The position numbers and the translations under genes were made by a program. The notes beneath the pieces are model-generated. The model was not told the origin of the DNA, did not search any database, and saw nothing but the letters and a program-made list of their open reading frames with translations. 64,000 nucleotides of DNA from G963663315 sp965204925 (GTDB lineage Bacteria; Pseudomonadota; Gammaproteobacteria; Arenicellales; Poriferihabitantaceae), in assembly GCA_965204925.1 (NCBI GenBank), contig OZ242021.1, forward strand, positions 2,480,001 through 2,544,000, written 5' to 3'. Positions 1 through 7,391 of the stretch are shown here, in pieces (the first letter of the stretch is position 1; the number at the start of each line of letters is the position of its first letter).

Positions 1-738
1 GTGGGTACGCTCCACGATTTCCTCAACGACACCGGACGCAAAGGATACGCCTGTTTCCTGTAACGGTACGATGATCGCGTCCCTGGCTTCTTCAGGTAAT
101 AATCTCCCTAATGGAAACAGTTCGTTGCGATCCCAGAATGAGGCATTTGCGCTTGCCAGGGTTGCTCTCAAGTTCGGGGTGCCGGCCAGTACCAGCAGGA
201 ACGGATTGCCTTCTGAACGCACGATCTGGCTGGCGTTCAGCAACGCCCCTGCAATTGTCGGATCTAATCTGTGCGCTTCGTCAATGATCAGGATAAAGGG
301 TTTGTTTTGGCTCCTTTCCTGCAACAACTTGCGGATGGTCGCCGATGGGCGGGACAAGTCTATTGCAGCGCTGGCCTGGGCCAGTGCGATGCCGCCGGAG
401 ACTTCCACAGAGCGGAACCTTCCCCGTAATTTCTGGTTGTCCTCCGTCAGGCGGTCCGATAACTCGGCCAGGGTTCCCATCTCGTCCGGAGTCGCCCACA
501 GGATATCCAGTTTTGTTCTTTCTTCCCGAAGCGTCTCTTGTTGCAGGTAACGGAGCAGGGCGGTTTTGCCGTTTCCACGGGGGCCGTAGACGACCATATC
601 CCGACTGAGCGCTTTCCGTTTGTTCAGGGCCTCGACACAATCCCGGAAATATTCCTGTTCACGTTTGCGCCCGGCCAGATAGGGCGGCACCGCCCCGGTA
701 CCCGGCGTAAACAGATTTTTCAAATCTTGCTTGCTCAC
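1..738 (-). CDS. AAA ATPase, copy 1 (C-terminus beyond the window)
   Basis: The frame is open from a GTG at 738 down to base 1 (246 codons), so the C-terminal part lies outside the window. It shows a P-loop (GPRGNGKTALL) near residue 50 and a Walker B with DEAH-like continuation (ILIIDEAHRL) near residue 150, as in Orc1/Cdc6- or TniB-like AAA ATPases. It is a mosaic paralogue of the gene at 7782-8936. The first ~70 residues and the part after the Walker B region are nearly identical, while the ~105 residues between are clearly diverged. Function is unknown; a role in a mobile or defence island is an inference from the neighbours. Confidence 0.75.
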   Translation of the reverse strand, partial: MSKQDLKNLFTPGTGAVPPYLAGRKREQEYFRDCVEALNKRKALSRDMVVYGPRGNGKTALLRYLQQETLREERTKLDILWATPDEMGTLAELSDRLTEDNQKLRGRFRSVEVSGGIALAQASAAIDLSRPSATIRKLLQERSQNKPFILIIDEAHRLDPTIAGALLNASQIVRSEGNPFLLVLAGTPNLRATLASANASFWDRNELFPLGRLLPEEARDAIIVPLQETGVSFASGVVEEIVERTH

Positions 739-796
739 TGGTTATTCCCCAAGCCGCCCATCCTGCCCCAATTCAGTGGTGTTGTCAAAAATCAGC
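1..796. repeat. Direct repeat, left copy (ATPase gene and upstream flank)
   Basis: Bases 1-205 are identical to 8202-8406, and about 527-796 match 8725-8994 with only three differences seen by eye. The block between is diverged and differs in length by one codon. The repeat includes the upstream non-coding flank and stops abruptly near the shared end GTTGTCAAAAATCAG. The left edge lies outside the window. Confidence 0.9.
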
Positions 797-1194
797 ATGG
801 CGGTTAACAGCCTTTATGCCAGCAACAACCAGACAAACAGTACTTCCGAAGGGCAGACTATTCGCGTTGGGGCAATCACGCGAACTTACAGACTGTAGGA
901 ACAGGTCTTAAGCGCTTGTTCGTATCCGGCATCGGATAACAGTAACCTGAAACATAGCACAGCTATCTCAAATACTCCTTTATCTACAGATAGGTCTCGC
1001 ACGAGATTGGGATGCAAGGTCGAAGGTGGCCGCGCCAGAAAGAAACGAAGAATCTCTTTCGCAGTCTGTAGTCGGTAGCCAATGTGATTTTACGATCATC
1101 ATCCAATGATCCAAAAATCACCGCCTTAATGATCATTTCTTTTTGGAAATACCGTTCATCGTTCAGGTTCATGTTCCATTGGAAGGTTTCGATT
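797..1194. other. Non-coding stretch between ATPase copy 1 and the insertion sequence
   Basis: No convincing gene is seen here. A 62-codon minus-strand frame (984-1172) starts with an ATG but has no recognisable domain and no clear ribosome binding site, so I do not call it a gene. If the insertion sequence at 1210 is mentally removed, this DNA joins directly to the leftover CRISPR-type repeat. It is therefore where more repeats and spacers would be expected, and no second copy of that repeat can be found in it. Confidence 0.5.
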
Positions 1195-1209
1195 CACTGT
1201 TTGCTGCGG
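1195..1209. repeat. 15-bp target-site duplication, left copy
   Basis: CACTGTTTGCTGCGG directly abuts the left inverted repeat of the insertion sequence and is repeated exactly at 2633-2647 beyond the right end. Confidence 0.92.
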
Positions 1210-1258
1210 TGTTAAAACAAAGTTGTAATGTCCCCTTTTTTGATTGGGAGGGGCAGTT

Positions 1259-2557
1259 ATGTTGGGCATGGGGGTGTTGTTGAGCATGCGGGAGTCGGAT
1301 CGTATTGGAGTGATTGAGGAAGTGGTGGAGAAGCGGTTGAAGCAGCGTGAGGCGGCGTTGCGACTTTGGTTGAGCGTGCGTCAGGTGAAGCGTTTGGTGG
1401 CGCGTTACCGGGCGCAGGGTTTGTCGGGTTTGGTGTCGAATCGCTGGGGCAAGCGGTCGAACCATGCCATAGCTGCGCCGGTTCGCCGGGAGGTCTTGGG
1501 CCTGGTTCGGGCGCGCTATGCGGATTTTGGTCCGAGTTTTGCGTGCGAGAAGTTGGTCGAAGTACATGGTCACCGTTTATCGGCGGAGACACTACGCCGC
1601 TGGATGATTGAAGACGGGCTGTGGCGCCCGCAGGTACGGAACGAGGTACGAACGCATCCTCTGCGTCAGCGCCGGGAGCGCTTGGGCGAGTGGGTACAGA
1701 TTGATGGTTCTTCGCACGACTGGTTCGAGGGACGCGGGTCGCGGTGTACCCTGATCGTGTATGTGGGTGACGCGACCTCACGGCTGCTGGCGGCGGGATT
1801 CTGGTCGGCGGAGACGACCGAAGCCTGCATGGAGACGACGCGGGCTCATCTTTCGGTCTACGGGCGCCCGGTAGCCTACTACTCGGATCGGTATGGGGTG
1901 TTCCGGGTAAACCGGCTCGAGCGGGAGGGCGAGGTCACGCGGTTCGTACGGGCGCTGCGCACGCTGGACATTGAGTCGATTCACGCCAACAGCCCCCAGG
2001 CGAAGGGACGGGTAGAGCGCGCCAACCGCACGCTGCAAGACCGCTTGGTGAAAGAGATGCGACTGCGTGGCATCGGTAGCCTGGAAGCGGGCAATGCCTG
2101 CCTGCCCGCGTTTATGGCGGATTACAACCGGCGTTTTGCTGTGGCGCCACGCAACCCTACGGATGCGCGCCGGGCGGTGTGGCACAACGACCGGGAATTG
2201 GATTTGATTCTGTGCGAACAGCACATCCGCAAGGTGACCCGACACCTGGCGGTCCACTTCAACGGGAACACGTACCAGATCATGGGTCAAGGAAAGGGCT
2301 ACCGGCTACGCGGTACAACGGTGACCGTGTGCAAGGACTATGATGGCCGGGTGACCGTGTTACAGGGCGGTCGCGAGTTGTCGGTCCGGCTGCTTGTCGA
2401 GGGAGAGGCTCCCCTTGCGGTCGAGGAGGGCAAGAGCGTCCGGTTCAGGGTGGATCAGGCGAAAGCGCGACAGCAGTCTCGGCCAGTTTGGAAGCCGCCA
2501 CCGGACCACCCTTGGCGGCGTGCATTCAAGACCGGTGGACATGCAGTCGTCCGATAA
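1259..2557 (+). CDS. DDE transposase, ISNCY/IS1202 type
   Basis: This is the transposase of the surrounding element (432 aa). The N-terminus carries helix-turn-helix segments (residues ~10-60, with LWLSVRQVKRLVARYRAQG). The catalytic core follows with the first Asp in QIDGSSHDWFEG, the second in YYSDRYGVFR, and the Glu in SPQAKGRVERANRT, with conserved LQDRLVKEMRLRGI after it. This motif set is characteristic of ISNCY-type transposases rather than classic IS481. I chose the ATG at 1259 because GGGAGGGG lies just upstream; a TTG at 1244 is the in-frame alternative. The frame is intact, so the element may still be active. Confidence 0.88.
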   Translation: MLGMGVLLSMRESDRIGVIEEVVEKRLKQREAALRLWLSVRQVKRLVARYRAQGLSGLVSNRWGKRSNHAIAAPVRREVLGLVRARYADFGPSFACEKLVEVHGHRLSAETLRRWMIEDGLWRPQVRNEVRTHPLRQRRERLGEWVQIDGSSHDWFEGRGSRCTLIVYVGDATSRLLAAGFWSAETTEACMETTRAHLSVYGRPVAYYSDRYGVFRVNRLEREGEVTRFVRALRTLDIESIHANSPQAKGRVERANRTLQDRLVKEMRLRGIGSLEAGNACLPAFMADYNRRFAVAPRNPTDARRAVWHNDRELDLILCEQHIRKVTRHLAVHFNGNTYQIMGQGKGYRLRGTTVTVCKDYDGRVTVLQGGRELSVRLLVEGEAPLAVEEGKSVRFRVDQAKARQQSRPVWKPPPDHPWRRAFKTGGHAVVR

Positions 2558-2561
2558 CGGG

Positions 2562-2602
2562 GGTCTTGCACTTCGGTCGCTTCGCTCCCTCCGTGCAAGA
2601 CC
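2562..2602 (+). terminator. Hairpin after the transposase, near the right end of the element
   Basis: GGTCTTGCAC (2562-2571) and GTGCAAGACC (2593-2602) form a perfect 10-bp stem four bases after the transposase stop. No clear T run follows, so it may block or slow transcription out of the element without being a classic intrinsic terminator. Confidence 0.5.
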
Positions 2603-2632
2603 AAAAGGGGACATTTCTACTTTGGTTTGACA

Positions 2633-2647
2633 CACTGTTTGCTGCGG
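2633..2647. repeat. 15-bp target-site duplication, right copy
   Basis: Exact copy of 1195-1209. Its last seven bases (GCTGCGG) are the first seven bases of the CRISPR-type repeat at 2641-2676. Confidence 0.92.
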
Positions 2648-2676
2648 ATTGCGGTCGCTTCTTAATTTGCTACACT
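2641..2676. CRISPR. Single leftover type II-C-like CRISPR repeat
   Basis: A 36-base unit begins GCTGCGGATTGCGG and ends TTTGCTACACT, lying about 50 bases past the cas2 stop, the usual place for a type II-C array. From memory, repeats with these two ends occur in type II-C loci of other proteobacteria; I could not check this. The TGCTACACT end resembles the extended -10 found at repeat ends in Neisseria. Bases 2664-2674 are perfectly complementary to 7271-7281 ahead of cas9. No second copy exists in the window, so there is no functional array. Confidence 0.55.
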
Positions 2677-2725
2677 ACCCTAAACACAGGGTATTGAAAG
2701 ATCGCCGTTTTTGTCCGCCCACTGG

Positions 2726-3060
2726 TCAAAAAAGTTCCAGTTGGGCGGATGGATTCGGTGGCTTCTTGCGAGTTTTTCCAACATAGGTTTTGATAGGCCC
2801 GAATTGTTTGTCAGTTATTGTAAGGAATCGCACCTCTCCGGCTGACGGAACACAACTACCCATTCGTTGTTCATGAATTTTAGCGTTTTCTATTGATGCA
2901 CAATGTCTTATGTAGACCGAATACTGCATCATCGTAAAGCCGTCTTTGAGGAGTGCTTGACGGAAACCTGCTAAGCCTTACGCGCCCTTGGCGTGTCTGT
3001 GGGCAAGTCAAACATCGCGATTACCCACATCGTGCGCCAACCCCATGGAATTGTTTTCAT
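2726..3060 (-). pseudogene. cas2: cas2, frameshifted
   Basis: Cas2 is the small ferredoxin-fold partner of Cas1 in spacer integration. Frame one starts at ATG 3060 and reads MKTIPWGWRTMWVIAMFDLP, then hits TAG at 2971-2973. The expected continuation is in another frame: FRQALLKDGF, MMQYSVYIRHCAS, LTITDKQFG and the typical C-terminal QLELF. Restoring one base near 2971-2973 gives a normal-length protein of about 111 aa. It follows cas1 by 30 bases. The stretch where a ribosome binding site should lie is a run of 16 G (coding strand). It may be a true pseudogene, a phase-variable gene or a read error. Confidence 0.85.
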
Positions 3061-3061
3061 G

Positions 3062-3077
3062 CCCCCCCCCCCCCCCC
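3062..3077. repeat. C16 (G16 on the coding strand) homopolymer before cas2
   Basis: Sixteen consecutive C lie between the cas1 stop and the cas2 ATG, one base upstream of that start. Tracts this long change length readily by slippage. Here the length sets the spacing and strength of the cas2 ribosome binding region. Confidence 0.9.
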
Positions 3078-3090
3078 AGAAACTGAGGCA

Positions 3091-4026
3091 TCAACTCTTT
3101 TCTGCGACATCAAAGAGATCAAGCTCTAACGGAAGCCCTTCCGGCAGAGCGAGCGTCCTGTCACCACCAGTCAGAGTTCTGCACAGGGACGCGGCGCTGG
3201 TGTGGAAAGCGAGCAGCAAGGGTTCTCGGCGCCCACCGACGTAGATGGTTTCGTTGAGCAGGGAGAGAAGACCGGCGCGAGTCTCCCGCGTGGTCAGGTT
3301 GGGCGCGGGGTCGGTAACACTACCGACCATATGCCGTACCCGCCAATCCACATAGGGTCGATATCGTTCCAACAGGTCATCCGCCAGACAGAACGGATTG
3401 TTGCGGCTCCTATGGTGCACCCCTAGAGAAGGAATCAGGCCAGCCGAGACGACCGCACGGGCCACCGCCGCTCGAACGATGGCGTAGCCGTAGTTCAGCA
3501 GCGCGTTTACACCCCCCGCCTCGCGGTTACGGCGGAATGTCTTGCCGAACAGACGAGGCCAGTATCTCTGTGTAGCCTGCGCTTCAAGATTGTCCGGGTC
3601 GCCTGAGCGCACTCTCCGGGCCATCGGGACAAGTCCGCCATGTTCTCCGGTGAAATGGGATAGCACGGCAGCCTGCTGAACAATCTTTGCTCGCACGATT
3701 GCCTGCCACGCGCGTTTGCGAATGGGTACACTGACTTCGACCTGCGCCCGATGACGTTCGGTCTGGATATGATGTGCATCCAAGGGAAGCATCATTCCGG
3801 CGGGGAGATGGTCGCGTCCGGTAACCAGTACCGTGGCGCCTGCCTCAAGCAGGGAGAGAAAGACGGACTGCGTGTAGGTCGCCCGGATGTCGTCCACAAT
3901 AACCACACCGAGATCTTCAATGGGAAGAGTCGCCCTCGGCAGGTTGGGCCGTTCGACCACAAGCTGGCAGTGGGCGACCGAGAGTCTGGTGCCGGGTGTC
4001 GAAAGTTCCACAGTCTTGCGGATCAT
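3091..4026 (-). CDS. cas1: CRISPR-associated endonuclease Cas1, type II-C
   Basis: Cas1 is the integrase of spacer acquisition. The protein is 311 aa, normal for type II, and intact. The metal ligands expected for Cas1 are visible: Glu148 in NLEAQATQRYWPRLFG, His204 in LGVHHRSRNNPF, and Asp216/Glu220 in CLADDLLERY. The GVNALLNYGYAIVRA helix before the His is also typical. The ATG at 4026 lies 13 bases after the end of cas9, and the gene runs in the same direction, so it is the middle gene of cas9-cas1-cas2. It is the only cas gene here without a lesion. Confidence 0.95.
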   Translation of the reverse strand: MIRKTVELSTPGTRLSVAHCQLVVERPNLPRATLPIEDLGVVIVDDIRATYTQSVFLSLLEAGATVLVTGRDHLPAGMMLPLDAHHIQTERHRAQVEVSVPIRKRAWQAIVRAKIVQQAAVLSHFTGEHGGLVPMARRVRSGDPDNLEAQATQRYWPRLFGKTFRRNREAGGVNALLNYGYAIVRAAVARAVVSAGLIPSLGVHHRSRNNPFCLADDLLERYRPYVDWRVRHMVGSVTDPAPNLTTRETRAGLLSLLNETIYVGGRREPLLLAFHTSAASLCRTLTGGDRTLALPEGLPLELDLFDVAEKS

Positions 4027-4039
4027 CGGTCGGGTAAAC

Positions 4040-7000
4040 TCAGTCGTTCGCCGGACGTATGCGACCTATCGGATCTACCGAAATCTTCTTCGCACCCTTC
4101 TTTACGAATGTATTAGCCGATGGCGACCAGTGTCTTTTCTTTTCGTTTGCATCAGTATGATTCAGGAGAGACACTTGCCCGTTCGCCGAAAGCTTTTTGA
4201 CAACCCAAATCTCGCTACTGTCTTGTGCATTTGAGAATATCAGCGTATCGCCAATTGATAAGGACATTATGAACTTCCACGGAGGCTTCCCACGACGATT
4301 GACTACTGGTATCCCTGTTCTCAAACGCCGTTACGCTTCCAGCAAACTGACTATTTCGTAATCAACGTCACCGTTGTCCAACCGGTAGACTGCGATGTGA
4401 TGGTTGTTACCGGAATCGGCATAGCCTGTGGAGACTTTCTCCATAAGGGCGGTTTGCCGCTTCATACGCAATCGGACTTTACGAATTTCGGGACCCTTTC
4501 GTCCTCGCCTTGGATAAGGCGGAAAAGACTTCTTGGGGTTGCCGCCGCGCTCGTTTACCCAAGCCACAATAATTTCTCGCAACTTTTGGTCTGGCCACAT
4601 ATCCCTGTTCTTTTCTGCCAGATCGCTTTCGGTAAGATTCTTGACATTTTTGCGCGATACGAAATAGTGGTAAGTTGGCCCACCCTTCGTTTTTACGTGA
4701 TCTGCACCTGTATCACCGTAGACTGTCTCGTTGTGAAGCGGACCTGAAAGTTTCTTGTGAACACGATGGGAAACGATTATGTCTGCAACTGCTTTACAAG
4801 CGTCATCTCGAATTGTGTCCCAAGGCGGAGGAAGGTAAGGACTCTCTGCACGAGGGTCGTCTTCTTTCTGCCAATATCGCGAAAGTCTATTCACCATGCC
4901 CGGATGACAACAGGCAACGGTCAGTGCATCAACTGCATGATGGCGGTGGTCGGCACGGGTTTTTTTGCCGTCGTCGGCCAGAGTGTTGTTCAACCCCCAA
5001 AGGCGACGCAGATGTGCGGTAATGCGGCCCGGCACAGCCTGCACATTGACAGGCGCTTCCGGCCCGAGATCCGGCCACAGCTTCTTGAGGTGAGAAACGG
5101 CCTCACGGGCGGCGTATCCGGTGTCGTTCAACTGCCGCGACGTGAAATCCTTAGGGACAGAGGAAGCGCGGAACCTCGCGATCTTGCCGGATGACATGCC
5201 TGTTCCACCCTTGGGAGCCTTCATGCCGTTAAGTCGGTTCACGAAGGCTTCCCACTCTTCCGGATTGCTACGGAAGAACTCGTACGGTGTCTGGTTGCTT
5301 TTTGAGAGATTTATGTCCCTGCGACAGAGAGTCTTATTTCTGAAACTGTTGTCGAGGGAGCGCGCGCGGCCAGATATGCTCCACTTCGAACTCATTCGTG
5401 TTGAACAGGGCGTCGAACGAGATAATGTCTCCCGTGTACGGGCAACGCCGCCCACACTCTTCCCATAGCATCCATTTATCGACTTGATCCCGGGAAGGTT
5501 CTGCGATTCCCTTCTGCTGTAGTTCCTCTCGCGCCACCTTCCGGCGGTCCTCCTGACGGCGAATGCCACTTGTTCTTTCTTCGCGCTGGCGTTTCGAGTT
5601 GCCGACGTCACGCGCGACTTCAATGCGAATCAGGTCCGGCCTCCCGAACATATCAATCAAATTGTTTACCACTTTGCGTAGTTCATTTCGGGCACGCACG
5701 ACTGTGGGATTGCGTAAATTTTTAATGTGCTCTTGTTCTTTACGGTCGGCAGGACTGGGAAGCCGATCGAATACCTCACCAGTCGGTCGTTCACGATCCG
5801 GGAAAGTATCGACTCGCCATTCTTCCCGATCAGGACTATTGATGATTTCACCAAATCGCACGCCACCTTCAAGATACGGCAACATTACCTGGAGGGCCTT
5901 GGTGGAATACGGCTCCCATCCGGATGGGAAATTCAATTCCCTGATTTTGGTCGCTTCCGAGTCCGACAGACCGAATTCTGTGACCAGGCGATGCGCGATT
6001 TCATCCCTGCAAGTCTGGCGAGCAGATTCGGGGCGAATGACCACTCGTTGATGACCGACTACTTCGTAGTCTGCTTGCCATATAGAGTGGGGAAACGAGT
6101 CCCGAATTTCCTGTTTACGTGGATGGCTCTCCCATGCGCTCCCGAAAATGTCAGCGAGTTTCGTTTCCACAACATTACCGGACAACATCTTTTCTCCGCC
6201 TTCCTGCAAATTGAATTTCAGTCCTCTCTCCTCGCCAGACATGCCGCGAGTGCGGTAAAGGGGCGCCAGCGCACGTTTAACACCCGCCCAAGTCATTGAT
6301 TTCTGTGTTTGAAGTCTTGAGAGTATTGCCTGCCGCTCTTCCGGGTCAAGACAACGCTGATTCGCCCCGACAATAGAAAGATTGTTGAGTTTTTCGAGCA
6401 TGCGCCTTTGCTGCGAAAGCCATGATCCTCTTGGGCAAAGTGGCGCATCAGGAATGAACCGGCACTGCCCCAGAGTGTTCAGACGCCAAAACACCGGGCG
6501 TTGGAAGAAGATGGTATGCCGAATGTCGGAGCGAAATGACTCCGGCACGAGCGGTGACCAGATACGATCGAACTCATCTTCAACAATTTTACGCGCTGCG
6601 TGCCCGCCCCTCTTGCGTTCATGCGGGCCTCGCTCTGCCAGCCAAGCACCAAGCGTCTTCCTTTCGCGTTCTAATGTGAGAGCAATTTTCTTTCGCTCGG
6701 AGTTTGCTTTCTTATCATCCGCATCATCGCCGGTCATTTCCACATTGTCGGAAATCTCATCAATGTCCCGGCCCTTGAAGTGGCGACGCTTCGCCAAATG
6801 ATAAATTGCGCGGCCGATTTCATACCGGGTTAATATCTCACCTGCGAACGCTTTTTTGCGAAGATCATATGGATCGAGCCTCATGGCAGTATCCCATTCC
6901 GGGGACCCCCGAGATGGTAGCAATCCTGCTTTGAAAAGAGTCTTTCCCAGTGCTTTACGCCGATCACACCTGCGTCGTAACTGGCGCCGGCGCATACGTG

Positions 7001-7169
7001 CTTTCCGTCGCTCCTGATTCAACGGTACGCTGGTTTTGGGGTCGCGGGTTTCTGGGAAGATGCGAACGCCAAGTCGGTGGATTTTTCCACTGGCAAGTTT
7101 TGGGGCGTAGTCGACCACGGCGAAGCCGATTGAAGTTGTGCCGATATCAAGGCCAAAAATTCGTTGCAT
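4040..7169 (-). pseudogene. cas9: cas9, type II-C, broken by a frameshift and an in-frame stop
   Basis: Repaired, this is a 1043-aa Cas9, normal for II-C. It shows RuvC-I (MQRIFGLDIGTTSIGFA, Asp8), an arginine-rich bridge helix (~60-80), RuvC-II (IRIEVARDV, Glu517), HNH (CPYTGD, then FEVEHIWPR with His598, then RSLDNSFRNKTLC), RuvC-III (RHHAVDALT) and the C-terminal KKISVDPIGRIRPAND. Lesion one: the CGCGCGCG tract at 5361-5368 is one CG unit short, so the first frame ends at 5334 with LPRQQFQK; adding CG restores the HNH motif exactly. Lesion two: TAA at 4331-4333 between EIVSLLEA and RRLRTGIPVVN, where CAA would be one change away. All sequence motifs needed for cleavage remain, so inactivation looks recent. 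Confidence 0.93.
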
Positions 7170-7236
7170 GTTGATTGTCCTTGTCCGGGTTCAGATGCAA
7201 ATAAGACTGAAAGCGAAAAAGATGCAAACCACCCTG

Positions 7237-7265
7237 TTGCATTCATAAAATCAAAAGTATAGGAT
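7237..7265 (+). promoter_or_regulatory. Candidate sigma-70 promoter for the tracrRNA-like RNA
   Basis: TTGCAT (7237-7242), a 17-base spacer, and TAGGAT (7260-7265). The predicted start falls at about 7271, the first base of the segment complementary to the CRISPR-type repeat. Confidence 0.5.
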
Positions 7266-7270
7266 TAGCC

Positions 7271-7360
7271 TGTAGCAAATTGATCCTTTGTGTGGGCTCG
7301 GTGTCCCCAGATCATCCACCGGATTCGCGCCTCTGTTAAAAACAGAGGCGCGAATTTTTG
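7271..7360 (+). ncRNA. Candidate tracrRNA
   Basis: The locus lies directly upstream of cas9 in divergent orientation. TGTAGCAAATT (7271-7281) is perfectly complementary to 2664-2674 in the leftover repeat. A predicted promoter ends just before it, and a perfect 15-bp terminator closes it about 90 bases later, a usual tracrRNA size. The weakness is that pairing beyond these 11 bases is poor on the plus-strand reading. Transcription on the minus strand is possible: the same segment reads AATTTGCTACA there and is followed by a weak hairpin and CTTTTT near 7220-7250. The anti-repeat is better supported than the strand. Confidence 0.5.
7323..7359 (+). terminator. Strong intrinsic terminator
   Basis: ATTCGCGCCTCTGTT (7323-7337) and AACAGAGGCGCGAAT (7341-7355) form a perfect 15-bp stem with an AAA loop, followed by a T run to 7359. 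It would end the candidate tracrRNA and isolate it from the small gene at 7392. Confidence 0.85.
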
Positions 7361-7391
7361 TGATCAGTCAATGTAATAAGGAGCGTGGTCG

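Larger units (their letters stand above)
1210..2632 (+). mobile_element. Complete IS1202/ISNCY-type insertion sequence (1423 bp)
   Basis: The element has imperfect terminal inverted repeats of about 26 bp. The left end begins TGTTAAAACAAAG and the right end, read inward, begins TGTCAAACCAAAG; both run to ATGTCCCC. It carries one transposase gene and is bounded by an exact 15-bp direct repeat, so it looks like a simple, fairly recent insertion. From memory, one subgroup of the IS1202 family makes target duplications of about 15-18 bp, which would fit. The insertion removed no sequence: the target is restored by deleting the element and one repeat copy, and that target covers the first seven bases of a CRISPR-type repeat. 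Confidence 0.88.

Noticed and set aside
984..1172. A 62-codon minus-strand gene beside the insertion sequence
   Set aside because: No recognisable domain, no clear ribosome binding site; it is kept only as a note in the non-coding entry.
1210..2632. IS481-family assignment for the insertion sequence
   Set aside because: The DDE core motifs (DGSSHDWFEG, YYSDRYGVFR, SPQAKGRVERANRT) and the 15-bp target duplication fit the ISNCY/IS1202 group better.
2641..2676. A full CRISPR array
   Set aside because: Only one repeat-like unit exists; no second copy at 60-70 base spacing on either side, even after removing the insertion sequence.
4040..4324. A separate small hypothetical gene downstream of cas9
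   Set aside because: It is the same frame as cas9 after the TAA and contains the typical Cas9 C-terminus ending VDPIGRIRPAND.
4331..5623. An independent second Cas9-like gene
   Set aside because: Its first ~85 codons are out-of-frame reading of upstream cas9 sequence; homology begins exactly at the CG-tract frameshift.
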